Below, one piece after another: positions 35,746-47,226 of a stretch of DNA of 64,000 nt. The position numbers and the translations under genes are program-made. The first letter of the stretch is position 1; the number at the start of each line of letters is the position of its first letter. Source of the stretch: Arcuatula senhousia. Taxonomy: Eukaryota; Mollusca; Bivalvia; Mytilida; Mytilidae. The DNA lies in assembly GCA_963971305.1 (NCBI GenBank), contig OZ020307.1, forward strand, positions 50,837,702 to 50,901,701, given 5' to 3'. A model generated the notes under the pieces. It worked only from the letters and a program-made list of their open reading frames with translations, had not been told where the DNA came from and did not search any database.

Positions 35746-36761
35746 AGTGTTTATTTGCGCTTATATGAGTATAGTTTCTCTTCACTTAACATTATACTAT
35801 GTGTCAATCAAACAAACATACATGTATAATACTAAAAATAAAACAAACATATAATACTAAAAATAAAACGGGTACTCTATTATTATATGTTTTATATTTT
35901 TATGCTTTTGTAATTGTGCAATGTATGTAGTATTGTGCTTTACCTTAATATGTGCATGTTTTATTGCACTTCATGTTGCTTTATGTTACTATCTGCTTTT
36001 TGCATTAGTGTCTTTGTGTGCTTGACTGCATGTGCTAATTTGTTTTACTTAATGTGCTACTGTACTTTTATGCTTATTTGTTTTAACCAAGTATGTGTAT
36101 AGCTTAGTATACATATATGCATTTTATGTGCTCACCCGCATGCTGCTTCAATATTTTACTTTAATTTGCTTTGTGTTTTATGTTGTATCCATTTATGTGT
36201 TGTTATTTGTTGGTCGGCAAAAAGCTCTACGGAGCTTACGTTTATTATGTTTGTTTAACCCGACTTCAAATAAAGTTTCTTAGTCTTAGTCTCTTAGGTA
36301 AGCTTATTAAAATCTAAAATCAATTAATCTGTGTGACACTTATAAGTTCTCCATAATATTCATGAATATTTTAATTTTGTACATAACATAATCAAAAACA
36401 GTAAGAACTCTAAACACATATTACTGTCTCTTTTTTAAATGCATATTATGGTAAAGACCCAAATGTACATATAAAATGTACATAAATTATTACATAGGGT
36501 TTTCCATATAAGGTCCCATATAAGGTTTTGGCAATTGCAAAGACCATAAAATTGGTCAAAGATTTATCATGTTTATATGGGACCTGAAATGAAAAACTCT
36601 GTGTTATAATCTCTTTCACATATCATTTTCTAATATAATCTAAATAAGACCATAAAATGCCAATGAAACAGTATACTCTAGTCTTTTACACAGTAAAAAA
36701 GAATGAATTTAAAAATTATTTTCAAATTTCTGTAATAAGAATTATTTTTGGATTGTCATAA
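35746..36761. other. intergenic, possible LINE 3' relic
   Basis: T-rich stretch ending GACTTCAAATAAAGTTTCTT then AGTCTTAGTC at about 36260-36295, which looks like a retroelement 3' end. No RT frame seen; the small open frames are T-rich noise. Confidence 0.35.
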
Positions 36762-36763
36762 TA

Positions 36764-37608
36764 CAGTGAAACTTCTCTAAACCGGACCCCCTGAAAACTG
36801 GCCACCCCTTTAAACTGGCCATTTCAAAAAGTCCCTGCAAAATTCTTTAAAAGTCTATGTAAATTTTCCTCATAATACCGGCCACCCCTCCAAACCGTAC
36901 AACGGCCACCTTTTTTAAACTTTCCCTTCATTACTCAAGAAATTTAAACCCCTGAATATTGGCCAAACAATCAATGCCACAGGCAATAAAGTTGTCAACA
37001 CACAAGTTTTAAAAACAAATTAAGGAATTTTGAAGCCATACACAAGTAAATTTTAATTATTATATAAACAATTAATCTGAGTATGGTAAATTAAAGAAAT
37101 TATGGAATTTTAAATTGCACTTTGTGAATTATTGTGACATGATTTATTTATTTAATTTTTTCTGTCCAAGCTGATCAAAATATTGTTAGGCAATTTTATC
37201 ATGCAAATTGGAATAAATGAGCTTAAAAGAATTTATGTTATGAGAAATAGTCTTCTGAAAATATCTTAAAACTTGTTTGTTTCAATTTATGCCAGACTGA
37301 TAAAGTATTTTGCAAACTTATGAAGTGAACCAAACGTGTTGTCCATATTATAAAACTGTAGGATCTTTAAATCCTCAATTTGTAAGCTTTTCTACAAATC
37401 AAATTTAATATCAAATAAAAATGTAAAATAACTGAGTATAATATGAAGAATATACTTTATGATCAATTTAAGATCAATATATTTTGATCATAGCCATTGG
37501 GTTGTAACATGGATGGACATTTAGAAGAGACTCACAAAACCGGCCACCCCTCTAAACTGGCCATTTTTATATGGTCCCTGTGGTGGCCGGTTTAGAGAAG
37601 TTTCACTG
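36764..37608. mobile_element. pogo/Tc1-type MITE, TA target site
   Basis: 845 bp, bounded by TA at 36762-36763 and 37609-37610. Ends CAGTGAAACTTCTCTAAACC and its inverse, about 24 bp. Extra copies of the CTGGCCACCCCT..AAACTGGCC motif lie just inside both ends. No transposase. Confidence 0.8.
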
Positions 37609-38113
37609 TATAAATTAAAATCTGAACATCCTTTCACGCTTATGCACTTCCAGCTGTTCCAGCAAATTCAAGCATAACAACACCTAATGCATGGTATGTG
37701 ATAAATATGTATATGCAATGCATGTCTTGATTTTATAGGATTTGTTTAGATTTAAAAAAATGACTCGCGAGATATGCACAAATAGAATATCTCAGTTGAT
37801 CCATTTTTAAAGCTATTTGCAATCTGTGTGCAAAACTTAAAACTTGATTAATAAATTTCATGTAATAAACATGAAAAATGTGCATTATATACTGATTACC
37901 TTTTAAGTTATCTGCTTGGATTTTCAAATACTGTTTACAATAGCATCATTAACTGAATATACATGTAATTATGCAATGTTTAACCTTTCAAACCTAAAAT
38001 AAAAAGTAAAATAAAATTCACTAAAATCACATTAAAAAGTTGTAGTTTCCAATGGAATTCAGATCCAATAAATTTGGTTAAACTTTGAAATAATAAGCTC
38101 TAGATGTTCACCA

Positions 38114-38277
38114 GTGGCGGATCCAGGGGGGTTCCGGGGGTCAGAATCCCCCCTTTCCTCAGAAATTTTAAAATTTTTGCGTAGATTTTCAGTAAAATTG
38201 GTCTGGAACCCCCCCTTTGGCCCACAGAACCCAGTATGTGGAACCCCCCCCTTTCGAAAATTTCTGGATCTGCGCCT
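38114..38277. mobile_element. hAT-like MITE with 8 bp target duplication
   Basis: 164 bp flanked by GTTCACCA on both sides (38106-38113 and 38278-38285). Ends GTGGCGGATCC and, inverted, AGGCGCAGATCC; GGGGG/CCCCCCC blocks inside. The GGCGGATCCAGG end is a very common invertebrate hAT-MITE signature. Confidence 0.8.
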
Positions 38278-38540
38278 GTTCACCACGTACCACGTCTTTT
38301 CAAAATACTAGTAAAAAATCTTCCTTGAATATGTAAATATATAGTTACATGTATGAACAAGGTACATGTACATGTAATTCAATAAACCTGAAAATGAACT
38401 ATTTTCATATCCAGAAATTTTTTGTTATTCTACAGTAAAGGGTTTGTTTTTTTTGTCTAAGTATTAATAATATGCATTTTTATAATTTTTATAAATTGAA
38501 GTCTCTATAGGACTTCGTACGGCAACCCTGCCTAGCATAT

Positions 38541-38600
38541 AATGCATGCCACTTATAGCATGATGCTACGGTGACTATAAGCTATAAGCGGCATGCATTA
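38541..38600. repeat. small hairpin GCATGCC..GGCATGC
   Basis: AATGCATGCCACTTATAGC is mirrored by GCTATAAGCGGCATGCATT about 20 bases on. Two mismatches in the stem. Role unknown. Confidence 0.6.
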
Positions 38601-38939
38601 TTTGTTGTACAGGCATCTGCTGGTTGAAAAAGATGTGAAATTGCTCCTTCGGAACGACCCTATAGTGTTTGCGATAATACTATACTGAAAAAATTTATAA
38701 TAGATAAGCATGATAAGTATAGTGTGATAAAAGTAATGTAGCAATAGTAAAAATAAAAGGAAAGGGTCACATTTCGTCACAGGAATTTTTATGATCACAG
38801 TACTCAGTAGTAGAAAAGTCTTGGTAAAAAGCATGAATAAAGTCAATGCAAAATCTATTCATTCAGGATTTTATAAATAATCTAAAAAAAATATTAAAAA
38901 TCATCCAGAAAAGGTTAAAAGTGATCAAAGCAGGTGTTT

Positions 38940-40320
38940 TAATAATAAGCTTTTCATTTTTTTCTACTTTTGACATTAAAAGGGGAATAACCTCCTTAAA
39001 TGAATGGTCCTACATGTCCTAAAACTTTGACTGTTTCGTATTTTTGTAGGTTATAGTATACTTAATGCAATAAGCAAATTTAAATTTCTCAAATATCTTT
39101 TATAAGTTTATATGTTGATAATTTAATTTGGTATGTAATGCTCAATTTGATTGGTTGGACCAACCCATGTTATTTTGTATAATATGGTTTGGTCTTGTGA
39201 CGTCACTAACATCTTCATCCGCCACGGCATTTTCGAAATAGTCCCTATGATTTTTTGTTCTTGAATATTCGATAATTAATATAAATCTAACGAAATTAAA
39301 TTATAAGGAATGACTTTAATAGTTGGTCATTTTATAGGGATATAAAATGGGTAGGGTCGTTTTACGCTCTACATAAAGCGCTTCGCGTTATTAAGCGTAA
39401 AACGACCCTACCCATTTTATACCCGTATAAAATGGCCAACTATTAAAGTCATTCCTTAAAGAAATTTAGCTGAATTACTGCAATAATCAAAAAAAGAAAA
39501 AGAAAAAAGGGTGATAACAGCAACATAGGTTGTTGAATCTTCATTAAAATTTCAGGTTAAGTAGATCTTCAGGTATTGATTCACTTTGACTTAAAAAATC
39601 TGTCACCTTTTCTTTGAGTTATTAGCAAAAAACTGCAATTTATCCCTTTGTTCTATTTCTGGCCACGACAACCATGTTCAACGACCAATCAGAAATCTCA
39701 GTCAGAATCAGCTCTGTACACTTTAAAATGCTAATAACATACACAGTTTGGTAAGCAGACTTAAGGTGCCAGAGGAGTGAATGTTTTCAATGTAATGAGG
39801 AAATGCTGTAAATTTGGTCAATTTCAACATTCAATGGGGAATAACTATTAAAAGGAAAGGTCCTTCAATATTGACCCTTCCATATATTTTGTACCATGAT
39901 TTATTTAACATTATCTGCAATTAAAATTTCTCTAATATGTTATATAGTTTCTATAAAATTGAGCTTAATAAGTGCAAAATTCATGAAATTCATTTTAAAA
40001 AATCCAGAAAAAGGACATACATTGTAACTCCTACATGTCCTACTTGGTTGTTTGATCTATTCAAAATGTCAGGCTAAGTAGATCTTGAGGTGCTGATCAC
40101 TTTCATTTGTCATCAGACTTTAATTTTTTTTTATCCTTTTTGAGTTATAAGCAAATAACTGCAATTTACCATGTTTACCCCATGTTTTATTTCAGTATAC
40201 CCATGGCAGCCAGGTTTTAAGGTCAACAAAAATCCCTAAGACAGTTCTACACACATAATGCTAATGAATAACTTTATCAAGTTTGGTTGCAATTTTTAAT
40301 GGACCATAGAGCAGATGATG
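38940..40320 (+). repeat. hairpin family 1 units, degraded, ends lost
   Basis: Diverged units with GGGGAATAACC, GTAGATCTT..GGTGCTGATCAC and CAAAAAACTGCAATTT, like those at 32829-35745. Interrupted at 39305-39457 by a palindrome. Neither terminal hairpin is recognisable. Confidence 0.6.
39305..39457. mobile_element. 153 bp palindromic element
   Basis: Arms 39305-39368 and 39394-39457 are inverted copies (AAGGAATGACTTTAATAGTT, TAGGGTCGTTTTACGCT). The loop contains AAGCGCTTCGCG. Inserted into degraded family 1 units. Confidence 0.8.
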
Positions 40321-40369
40321 TAAACATTTAAAGAAAATTATCAGTTTGATTGTAAAAATATTGTGTAAC

Positions 40370-40515
40370 AAGTAAAATGAGCCCAAAGTTTTTCAAATTT
40401 ACTTGTATAGGTAAATTTTTGCTCAGAGAAAAATACTTTACTTAAACAAGTAAATTTTTGTTTACCTAAAGAAGTAAAATTCTGTTTACTTGTTTAAGTG
40501 GGATCTCTGACTGAA
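40370..40515. repeat. inverted ACTTGTTTAAGT motifs
   Basis: ACTTAAACAAGTAAATTTTT and TTTACTTGTTTAAGT mirror each other inside a stretch with several AAGTAAA/TTTACTT words. Could be a small MITE; ends not defined. Confidence 0.4.
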
Positions 40516-42193
40516 TGTAGTCAATGTATATTTCAGTTATTGAATACTGTGGAAGACTTATCTTATGGAATAAAGAGCCGAATATCTAAAGAAAATATAC
40601 TGTAATAATACTATATAAGATATAACATTAATAAGGAGGCAATATACATGTATTTTTAACTGTTATAAAATTGCACATAAAATTATATAACATACCACAG
40701 GTACTGTGTCTCTACATAAATTAAAGCTATTTAGTCTTGATTTTAACATAAATACATTTAAATCACATGTTTATCTTTCACAATACAAAATGTATTTCCC
40801 AAAACATCGGCCTACACTGTACAAACATGTGGTATTTCAAAATATCAACAAAAAAAGATTTGTTTGCTTCAGAATCACATGATATTCATCAGCTCAATTG
40901 CCCAGGTCAATTTTGCAAGTTATTTACTTACTGGTTAAGGTGTGTATATGATGCCCACGTAAAAATGTTCATTTTGCAAGCTATTCGATATCAAATGAGT
41001 TTTAAAAATTTACATTGGAAGGAAGATGCAGATAATTTGATCGTCACATATATTAACCTAAAACTCAAGGGAGGTAATGCATTTATTCCCGCCAAAATAA
41101 GACCCCCATTTTATATTATTTTATTTTTAATTGCTTATAAATATTCAAAATAATAAAACAAACCAGTGTAACTGTAGATAAACTATATATTGGTTTTAAA
41201 TAAGCATGTTTTTTCATTGTTTTTCATCCGTTTATATAAGATCTTAACTGGGTTTTTTTTCTAAACTAATTTTCTAAACCCATGCTGGTTTCTCAATATC
41301 TTCCCATTTTCTTTGCAAGAAGCTTTTGTTTTGAAATGTTCCTGAATCATTGGACATGAATGGACAGCCGGGCTACACTATCATAGCAAATCATATGCTA
41401 TTTGGTAGAAAATCAAACTTTTCTAGTGTTATTTGTAATCATGAACCTTGATACCGAAACTTACCTTACTGGTGCTTTTTAACCAAATGCTGAATATGTC
41501 CGGCTATTTTTCTTCATGTACAAACAAAGGAAATCACTATATTAGAATCGTTTATATCTTTAAAATAACATATTCCCTGTAATCTGAGCCATTTCTAATT
41601 GTTTTGACGTTTCAAATTAATGTGTCAATACGATCTATATCCATATTTTTTACCGAGGACATGTGTATTTGCCTACGGGGAAAACCAAGACAATAAACTT
41701 ACCATCAATCTTACAGTGATTGATTACCGAGAACCGAAACAATTGCACCATATTTGTATACATTTGCCAAAACTCAAAATGTACAATGAATTTTGAGTCC
41801 AAAAACAATATGTCTTAAACCTGAGAAAAGATGAGAAAATGAAATTTCGTTATAGTTGATTAGCCTACTAACATATATATCCTGTTATGTTTCTCATGTT
41901 TCTATAAACTGCAACTGACAATTAAATGGCATACAGCCCAATCACAAATTACCGACAATGTTTAACGCGTCGAAATGTTAACATTATCTACCATTGCCTT
42001 TTTCTTTTTGAAAATTATACACCAGATTTGTGTTATCTTACATTTTGTGCGTTAAACATTGCCGCGGCCGGGTCAGTTTACCATTGACTGATTAAAGAGG
42101 TGGGTCAGGCTTGCCATGCTCCATGCTTTAACAAAAATTTCCGTTCACAACGCCCCCTTTCACATGCTTCAGATTTGCTTATGATTTTAAGAT
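40516..42193. other. intergenic, no supported gene
   Basis: AT-rich. A 128-codon open frame at 40767-41153 has no recognisable motif and unconvincing composition. Inverted CAATGTTTAACGC / GCGTTAAACATTG at about 41957 and 42047. Nothing else stands out. Confidence 0.4.
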
Positions 42194-43004
42194 TTATAGG
42201 TTCTTACATAAGTTCTTGGACTGAAGACCGGCTGATCTTTCACGCGTGATAGAATTTTTCAGTCTTTTTGCGAGTGGAGCGCAGCGGAACGAGTCAAAAG
42301 ACCAAAAAAATTCTATCACGAGCGAAAGATCATTGCCGGTTTTCCAAGAACGCGTGTAAGTACCTATTTCTTCCGTAAGAAATTAAATTTTATATTCTGA
42401 AACCTTAGAGGACTTCATCCTAAAAACCGAAAGTATAAAATAACAGTGCATTTCATTGGTCGACATCATCGATCAATATCAGTACCGGCGGTTATTATTG
42501 GATAACTGACCAGTGTGAGATCGCTGCACGTGCTCGCATCTCAACCTGGTCATCTCACACTGAAAAGAGTCATTTACGGAAGAGCTGCACCTGCTCGCAT
42601 CTCACACTGAAAAGAGTCATTTACGGAAGAAGCTGGATTCTTCCGTAAATGACTCTTTTCAGTGTGAGATGACCAGGTTGAGATGCGAGCACGTGCAGTG
42701 ATCTCCCGGTACTGATATCAATCGATGATGTCGACCAATGAAATGCAATGTTATTTTAAACTTTCGGTTTTTAGAATGAACTTGAGTCACCTAAGGTTTC
42801 AGAATATAAATAAATGCTTTTTACGGAAGAAATAGGTACTTACACGCGTTCTTGGAAAACCGGCAATGATCTTTCACTCGTGATAGAATTTTTTTTGGTC
42901 TTTTGACTCGTTCCGCTGCGCTCCACTCGCAAAAAGACTGAAAAATTCTATCACTCGTGAAAGATCAGCCGGTCTTTTCCAAGAACTTATGTAAGAACCT
43001 ATAA
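42194..43004. mobile_element. 811 bp near-perfect palindrome (foldback element)
   Basis: Begins TTATAGGTTCTTACATAAGT and ends with its inverse; both arms carry GCGAGTGGAGCGCAGCGGAA-type and CGTGATAGAATTTTT blocks, ACATCATCGAT, and the inner GAAAAGAGTCATTTACGGAA. The centre is near 42630. The left arm holds an extra duplicated piece (CTGCACCTGCTCGCATCTCA). No open frame; clear target duplication not found. Confidence 0.85.
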
Positions 43005-43841
43005 GTCTTTGATCAATAGTTATTTTTACAAGGCTTTAAGTCCAATTGTAACTTTAGTGGTATTTCATATCAAATGAAAGAGTGAACTAATTGTTTTGGC
43101 TAAACATTTGTTTGTTTCATTGTCGGAAACATTATTCTAATAAAGCATATGGTATATATTTATAATGGGTTTTTGTTTTCGTGCAAACTCTCATAGCAAC
43201 TTATCATCTTATTTATTTTACAAAAGAAAAAAAAAGATTTGCGGAAATGGTCGCAAGAAAACTAATTTCATATGTAGTATCATTTTATGAAAATATATAC
43301 TTGATAAAGATACTTGATAAAAGACTTTAAAAAAACACCAATAAGTATAATTCAAGGCAATGTAAAAGGATTGGGTATAACATAATTAAGCCATTCTTCT
43401 ACCGTTTGAAACATAAATCTCCCCCTGTCAGCGTCAATAGAGGCCGGAGAAATGAACTCTAAACATATCATAGAAGTTTACACTGCATTTTCGTTATGCA
43501 GCGGCTTGCAGCGAACATCAGTCAATTTCTACATCAGCACTAAAATTCCTTGCACAAAGATTGTGTAATCGGGAAGTTTACAAACTTGATTCAAATAAAA
43601 CATGGTTTCTGCTTTATCTTTTTGAATGATCCTAACTAATACGTTCACCTTAGTTATGTTATATTTTGATATCGTTTGAGGAATGCTAATGCATAATTTG
43701 GCATAAGCACCATTTTAATTTTACTGAGACTTTAAATTCTTGATTTTAAAAAGAGGTTGCACCAAGTAAAGCTAAGCATATCACCTCATTTCCATGGAGG
43801 CACGGTACAACTTATTGTGCTTAACTTGGCATTGAAATCAA
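43005..43841. other. intergenic, no supported feature
   Basis: AT-rich sequence between the large palindrome and the inverted-repeat-bounded block. No convincing frame or repeat end. Confidence 0.4.
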
Positions 43842-43966
43842 TCTTTTCAGTAGAAATTGAGTCGGTCCATGGTTGTACTTACGAAACTTTGAACGGACGG
43901 ACAAGGTGATTGCAATAGAGACCCTCTCTTACACAGGCAATTTTGTTAACGTTAATCTAATGTTAA
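43842..43966 (+). repeat. left arm of 3.5 kb inverted-repeat block
   Basis: About 125 bp (CTTTTCAGTAGAAATTGA, GGTTGTACTTACGAAACTTT, GAACGGACGGACAAGGTGAT, CTCTCTTACACAGGCAATTT) repeated almost exactly in inverse orientation at 47227-47389. Its GGACGGAC run followed by GATTGCAATAGAG resembles the 3' end of hairpin family 1. Confidence 0.85.
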
Positions 43967-44165
43967 GAATTAACGTTAAATTAGTGTTAAGTCGCATAAC
44001 CCAACAGGTAAATTAACGTTAAAAAGTTTAGCACTAAATTAACATTAATGTTTAACACTAAATTAATGTTAAAAATGTTAAATTAATTAACATAAAATTA
44101 GTGTTACATTAACGTTAAATTAGTGTTAATCGAGCTTAACGTTAATTTAATGTTAAGACAAATTG
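43942..44165. repeat. array of TTAACGTTAA palindromes
   Basis: Five TTAACGTTAA palindromes plus many one- or two-mismatch variants (TTAACATTAA, GTGTTAA) in about 220 bp, just inside the left arm of the inverted-repeat block. Looks like a subterminal binding-site array. Confidence 0.8.
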
Positions 44166-44179
44166 CATGTGTACCACAT

Positions 44180-44241
44180 CTTTGCTAGCCAAGGGTTACG
44201 ATCCGGTCCCCTCCTCTTCAACCCTTGGCTAGCGAAGATGC
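44180..44241. repeat. 21 bp stem hairpin GCTAGCCAAGGGTT
   Basis: CATCTTTGCTAGCCAAGGGT(T) and its inverse with one mismatch, separated by about 20 bases containing ACGATCCGGTCCCC. Follows the TTAACGTTAA array. Confidence 0.8.
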
Positions 44242-44459
44242 TCTTACCAGTGAGGTATAATTAAGACAACACATTTTAGATGTCTTGAGCCTTCAATATT
44301 TGATATTCAACTTCCCTGTGGTAGGTCCAGAAATTTTCCAACGGGAGGGTGCGCAATTAAAAAAATCATCTGGGGCTTCTTGTTTCATACAATTCCTAAC
44401 CATTTTTTCTGTAAAACGTGAGGGCGCGCGCCCGGCACGTTGGTTTTAAATCCGTCTTT

Positions 44460-45978
44460 TAAGTCCCCATTCAAATATGGTCCCTCTGGCCACGTTATCA
44501 CTGGTAACCCCAACATCGTGGAAAATTAATTAGTTCGCGATGTTTTGGCTAAAGGACCTAAATACCGTGAGCCAAGACGAATCAACTGGAGCTATAATTT
44601 CAAAACAATTATGGATTCAGTTGAGGACTATGCAAAAAAATGGGCCAAAAAAGAACAGGAGAAAGAATGTGACGTTTTGTCAGAATGGGTTAAGGCTGTG
44701 AGGTCATTGGTTTTGAAAAGAATCAATTCTTTGAAAGGCTCAATGAGCACTAAAGCAACATCCATTTTCAGCAACGCTGATGTTGCCAAAACATTGTCCA
44801 CCTTATATGACAAATATGTTGTTGTACCTGCAGCCAAAGCACCAAATAACATCATTTGTATGTGCAAGAGACATTATATTGACTGTTTGACAGCTGAATT
44901 GGGGGTTGGTTGTACCAGCAACAGCACCACATACAAGGCTACAACACTGTCTAAGGAAGAAATCATTGACAATCACAAATCTGTCATTTCCTCCTTCGGC
45001 CTTTCTGTTGGTGGCAGTAATGATGACATTCCATCCCTGTATTGGATTCCCAAATTACATAAAAATCCATACAAACAGCGCTTTATTGCAGGGTCATCCA
45101 AATGTACAACTAAACCTCTTTCAGTTTTGTTGACTTCAATACTTACGGCAGTAAAATCCGGCCTCCAGAAATATTACGATTGTTGTTATTCTAGAAATGG
45201 TGTCAATCAAATGTGGATCCTGAAGAATTCGAAAGAACTCATGGAGATTCTTAACTCTAAATCAGTTTCATCTTGTAACAGCATCAAAACATTCGATTTC
45301 TCCACACTTTACACTTCTATTCCACATGAACAACTGAAATCGAGATTGGCACAGCTGATTAAACGTAGCTTCTTCAAAAAGAATGGAAAACGCAGGTACA
45401 AATTTCTTGTAGTCGATTATACCAAGACTTACTTTGTCATTAATGAGTCTAAGAAAAAGAACAAATTTACAGAAGACCAAATAATCGACATGCTCAACTT
45501 TCTTATTGACAACATATTTTTTCAGTTTGGTGGACGTGTTTTTCAGCAAACAAAGGGGATTCCAATGGGCACTAATTGTGCACCTTTGCTTGCTGATTTG
45601 TTTCTTCATTCATATGAAACAGACTTCTTGCAATCTCTTCTAGACAAAAAAGACCGTAGACTAGCTCTCTCTTTCAACCTCACGTTCCGTTATATTGATG
45701 ATGTCCTTTCACTAAACAATTCTCGATTTGGTGACGTTCTCCATCTCATATATCCACAGGAGCTTGAGATAAAGGACACAACGGATTCTAGGAAGTCTGC
45801 TTCATATTTAGATCTACATCTCGAAATTGACTCTCAGGGAAGACTTTCAACAAGGCTCTATGACAAACGTGATGACTTGCTGTCTTCACTCAAGAAATTT
45901 TACGGAAGACATCATGCACTTGTAGACAAATATGGGATTTCTATCTCTCAGATGAGTGCAGATGTTGGTTTGTCATAG
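44460..45978 (+). pseudogene. Penelope-type reverse transcriptase, broken
   Basis: Reads FKYGPSGHVITG.. from about 44471, hits an in-frame TAA at 44527, then stays open for 477 codons from a TTG at 44545. RT motifs in order: NDDIPSLYWIPKLHK (fingers), FDFSTLYTSIP (motif A), TKGIPMGTNCAPLLADLF (motif B), RYIDDVLSLNN (motif C, catalytic YIDD), then SASYLDLHL. The DxxxLYTxIP motif points to Penelope-like RTs. After LYDKRDDL the frame jumps to LKKFYGRHHALVDKYGISIS, so a thumb segment seems deleted, and it stops soon after. No GIY-YIG endonuclease is visible. Nonfunctional relic; sits within the inverted-repeat block. Confidence 0.85.
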
Positions 45979-46262
45979 GGTATTGATTTGTCTTCCTTTA
46001 CCGGATTTGTCACGCTGAATTGACTATTGGCAACGCGACGGGTGTGCTATAGCAAGCAGGAACTGCTTACTCTTCCGGAGCACCTGAGTTCACTCTTGTT
46101 TCGACTGGAGTTCGCGTTGTTGATTGATATTCAGTTGTTTTGTGTTTCCATGTTTTACATGTTGTCTGTGTTTGTCCTGTTCTTGTTGGTGTTTACTGGT
46201 TTTGTCTCTGCTCTTTCGGACTTTTGACATTCGGATACCCCATTGGTACCTCTGCTTCTTGC
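45979..46262 (+). repeat. 3' tail of the RT element (reference copy)
   Basis: Noncoding tail directly after the RT frame: GCTGAATTGACTATTGGCAA, GAGCACCTGAGTTCACTC, TGATTGATATTCAGTTG, ACTGGTTTTGTCTCTGC and the terminal CCATTGGTACCTCTGCTTCT. Six solo copies of this tail occur elsewhere in the window. Confidence 0.75.
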
Positions 46263-47226
46263 TTCAGGTAGGGTTCTCATAATGGCGGTATGCGTTTTGA
46301 TATCTGTCGCTTATCTACTTCCTGCTTTCCTGTTCCTATTGATACAATGCAGCAAAAATGCAAGAAACGCAATGGAAAAATCTAGCTTCAGTTTTTAAAG
46401 CTAAATTAGTACTATCCTTGCACATAACATAACAAAATACAGACTGTCTGTGCATGTAATAAAATACCGTATAATCGGTGTATTAAAGATTTAAATATAT
46501 CTAACGAAGCATAAACTGTGAAAAGAAGATTTTTTAGGACGCTACATCTTTTAAATGTAGGCGAAAAAACAATTAAATTCTATACCTAAACTGATCGAGT
46601 CGTATGGTGAAAAATTATGTAAACTATAACAATACTAAAGCAGAATCATATACATGTATCACAGTCGCACATGTATAAATAATAAAAAAAAATAGACAGC
46701 TTAAACTCCGCTTTCTCGAAAGGTGTTATGTTTTATTAGCAATCTCGAAGAAAAGTATAATTCAAGTGGAATTTTTTAAAGACGCTTGAACTAAATAACG
46801 TCGAAGTCGACCAAGACGTCGTAGAAACAGCTGTATTTTTCAGCATTATGTCACACTCGGACGAAAATACAGACAAAACGAAATCGGTGACCCATATTTT
46901 TCTATACATGGTTATAAAGCTCAAAATCATAGCTTCAACATATCTGTTTTTGAAAAAAAATCATGGCGAGGAATTTGTTCTTTCAATATTATTTTGTCTG
47001 ACAATGGACGCATTTTATGGAATTCCCTATATATTCTATACTAACTTTGGTAGAAAGAGACCCGACTTTAAAGTAAAATAGTGGAAAAACAAAATCGGTG
47101 ACCCCCATTTTTATTTAGATATTTAGAATCTAGCTTTCATGCCCGGCAATATATGTTAATATAAAAAAAAATCATGGTGTCACTCCTTTCTTCGACTTGA
47201 CCTTAACACTAATCTGACGTGAGTTT
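46263..47226. other. interior of inverted-repeat block, no supported gene
   Basis: AT-rich. Two related stretches with AAATCGGTGACCC (near 46880 and 47092) and AAAAAATCATGG nearby suggest an internal duplication. A 77-codon frame at 46848-47081 has no recognisable motif. Confidence 0.4.

Noticed and set aside
40767..41153. 128-codon open frame on the plus strand
   Set aside because: No recognisable motif, composition like surrounding AT-rich DNA, no start context or splice partners; probably chance.
42194..43004. Target duplication for the large palindrome
   Set aside because: Flanks (..TTTTAAGA and GTCTTTGATC) do not repeat convincingly.
46848..47081. 77-codon frame inside the inverted-repeat block
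   Set aside because: No family recognised; overlaps a local duplication (AAATCGGTGACCC) and has no supporting context.
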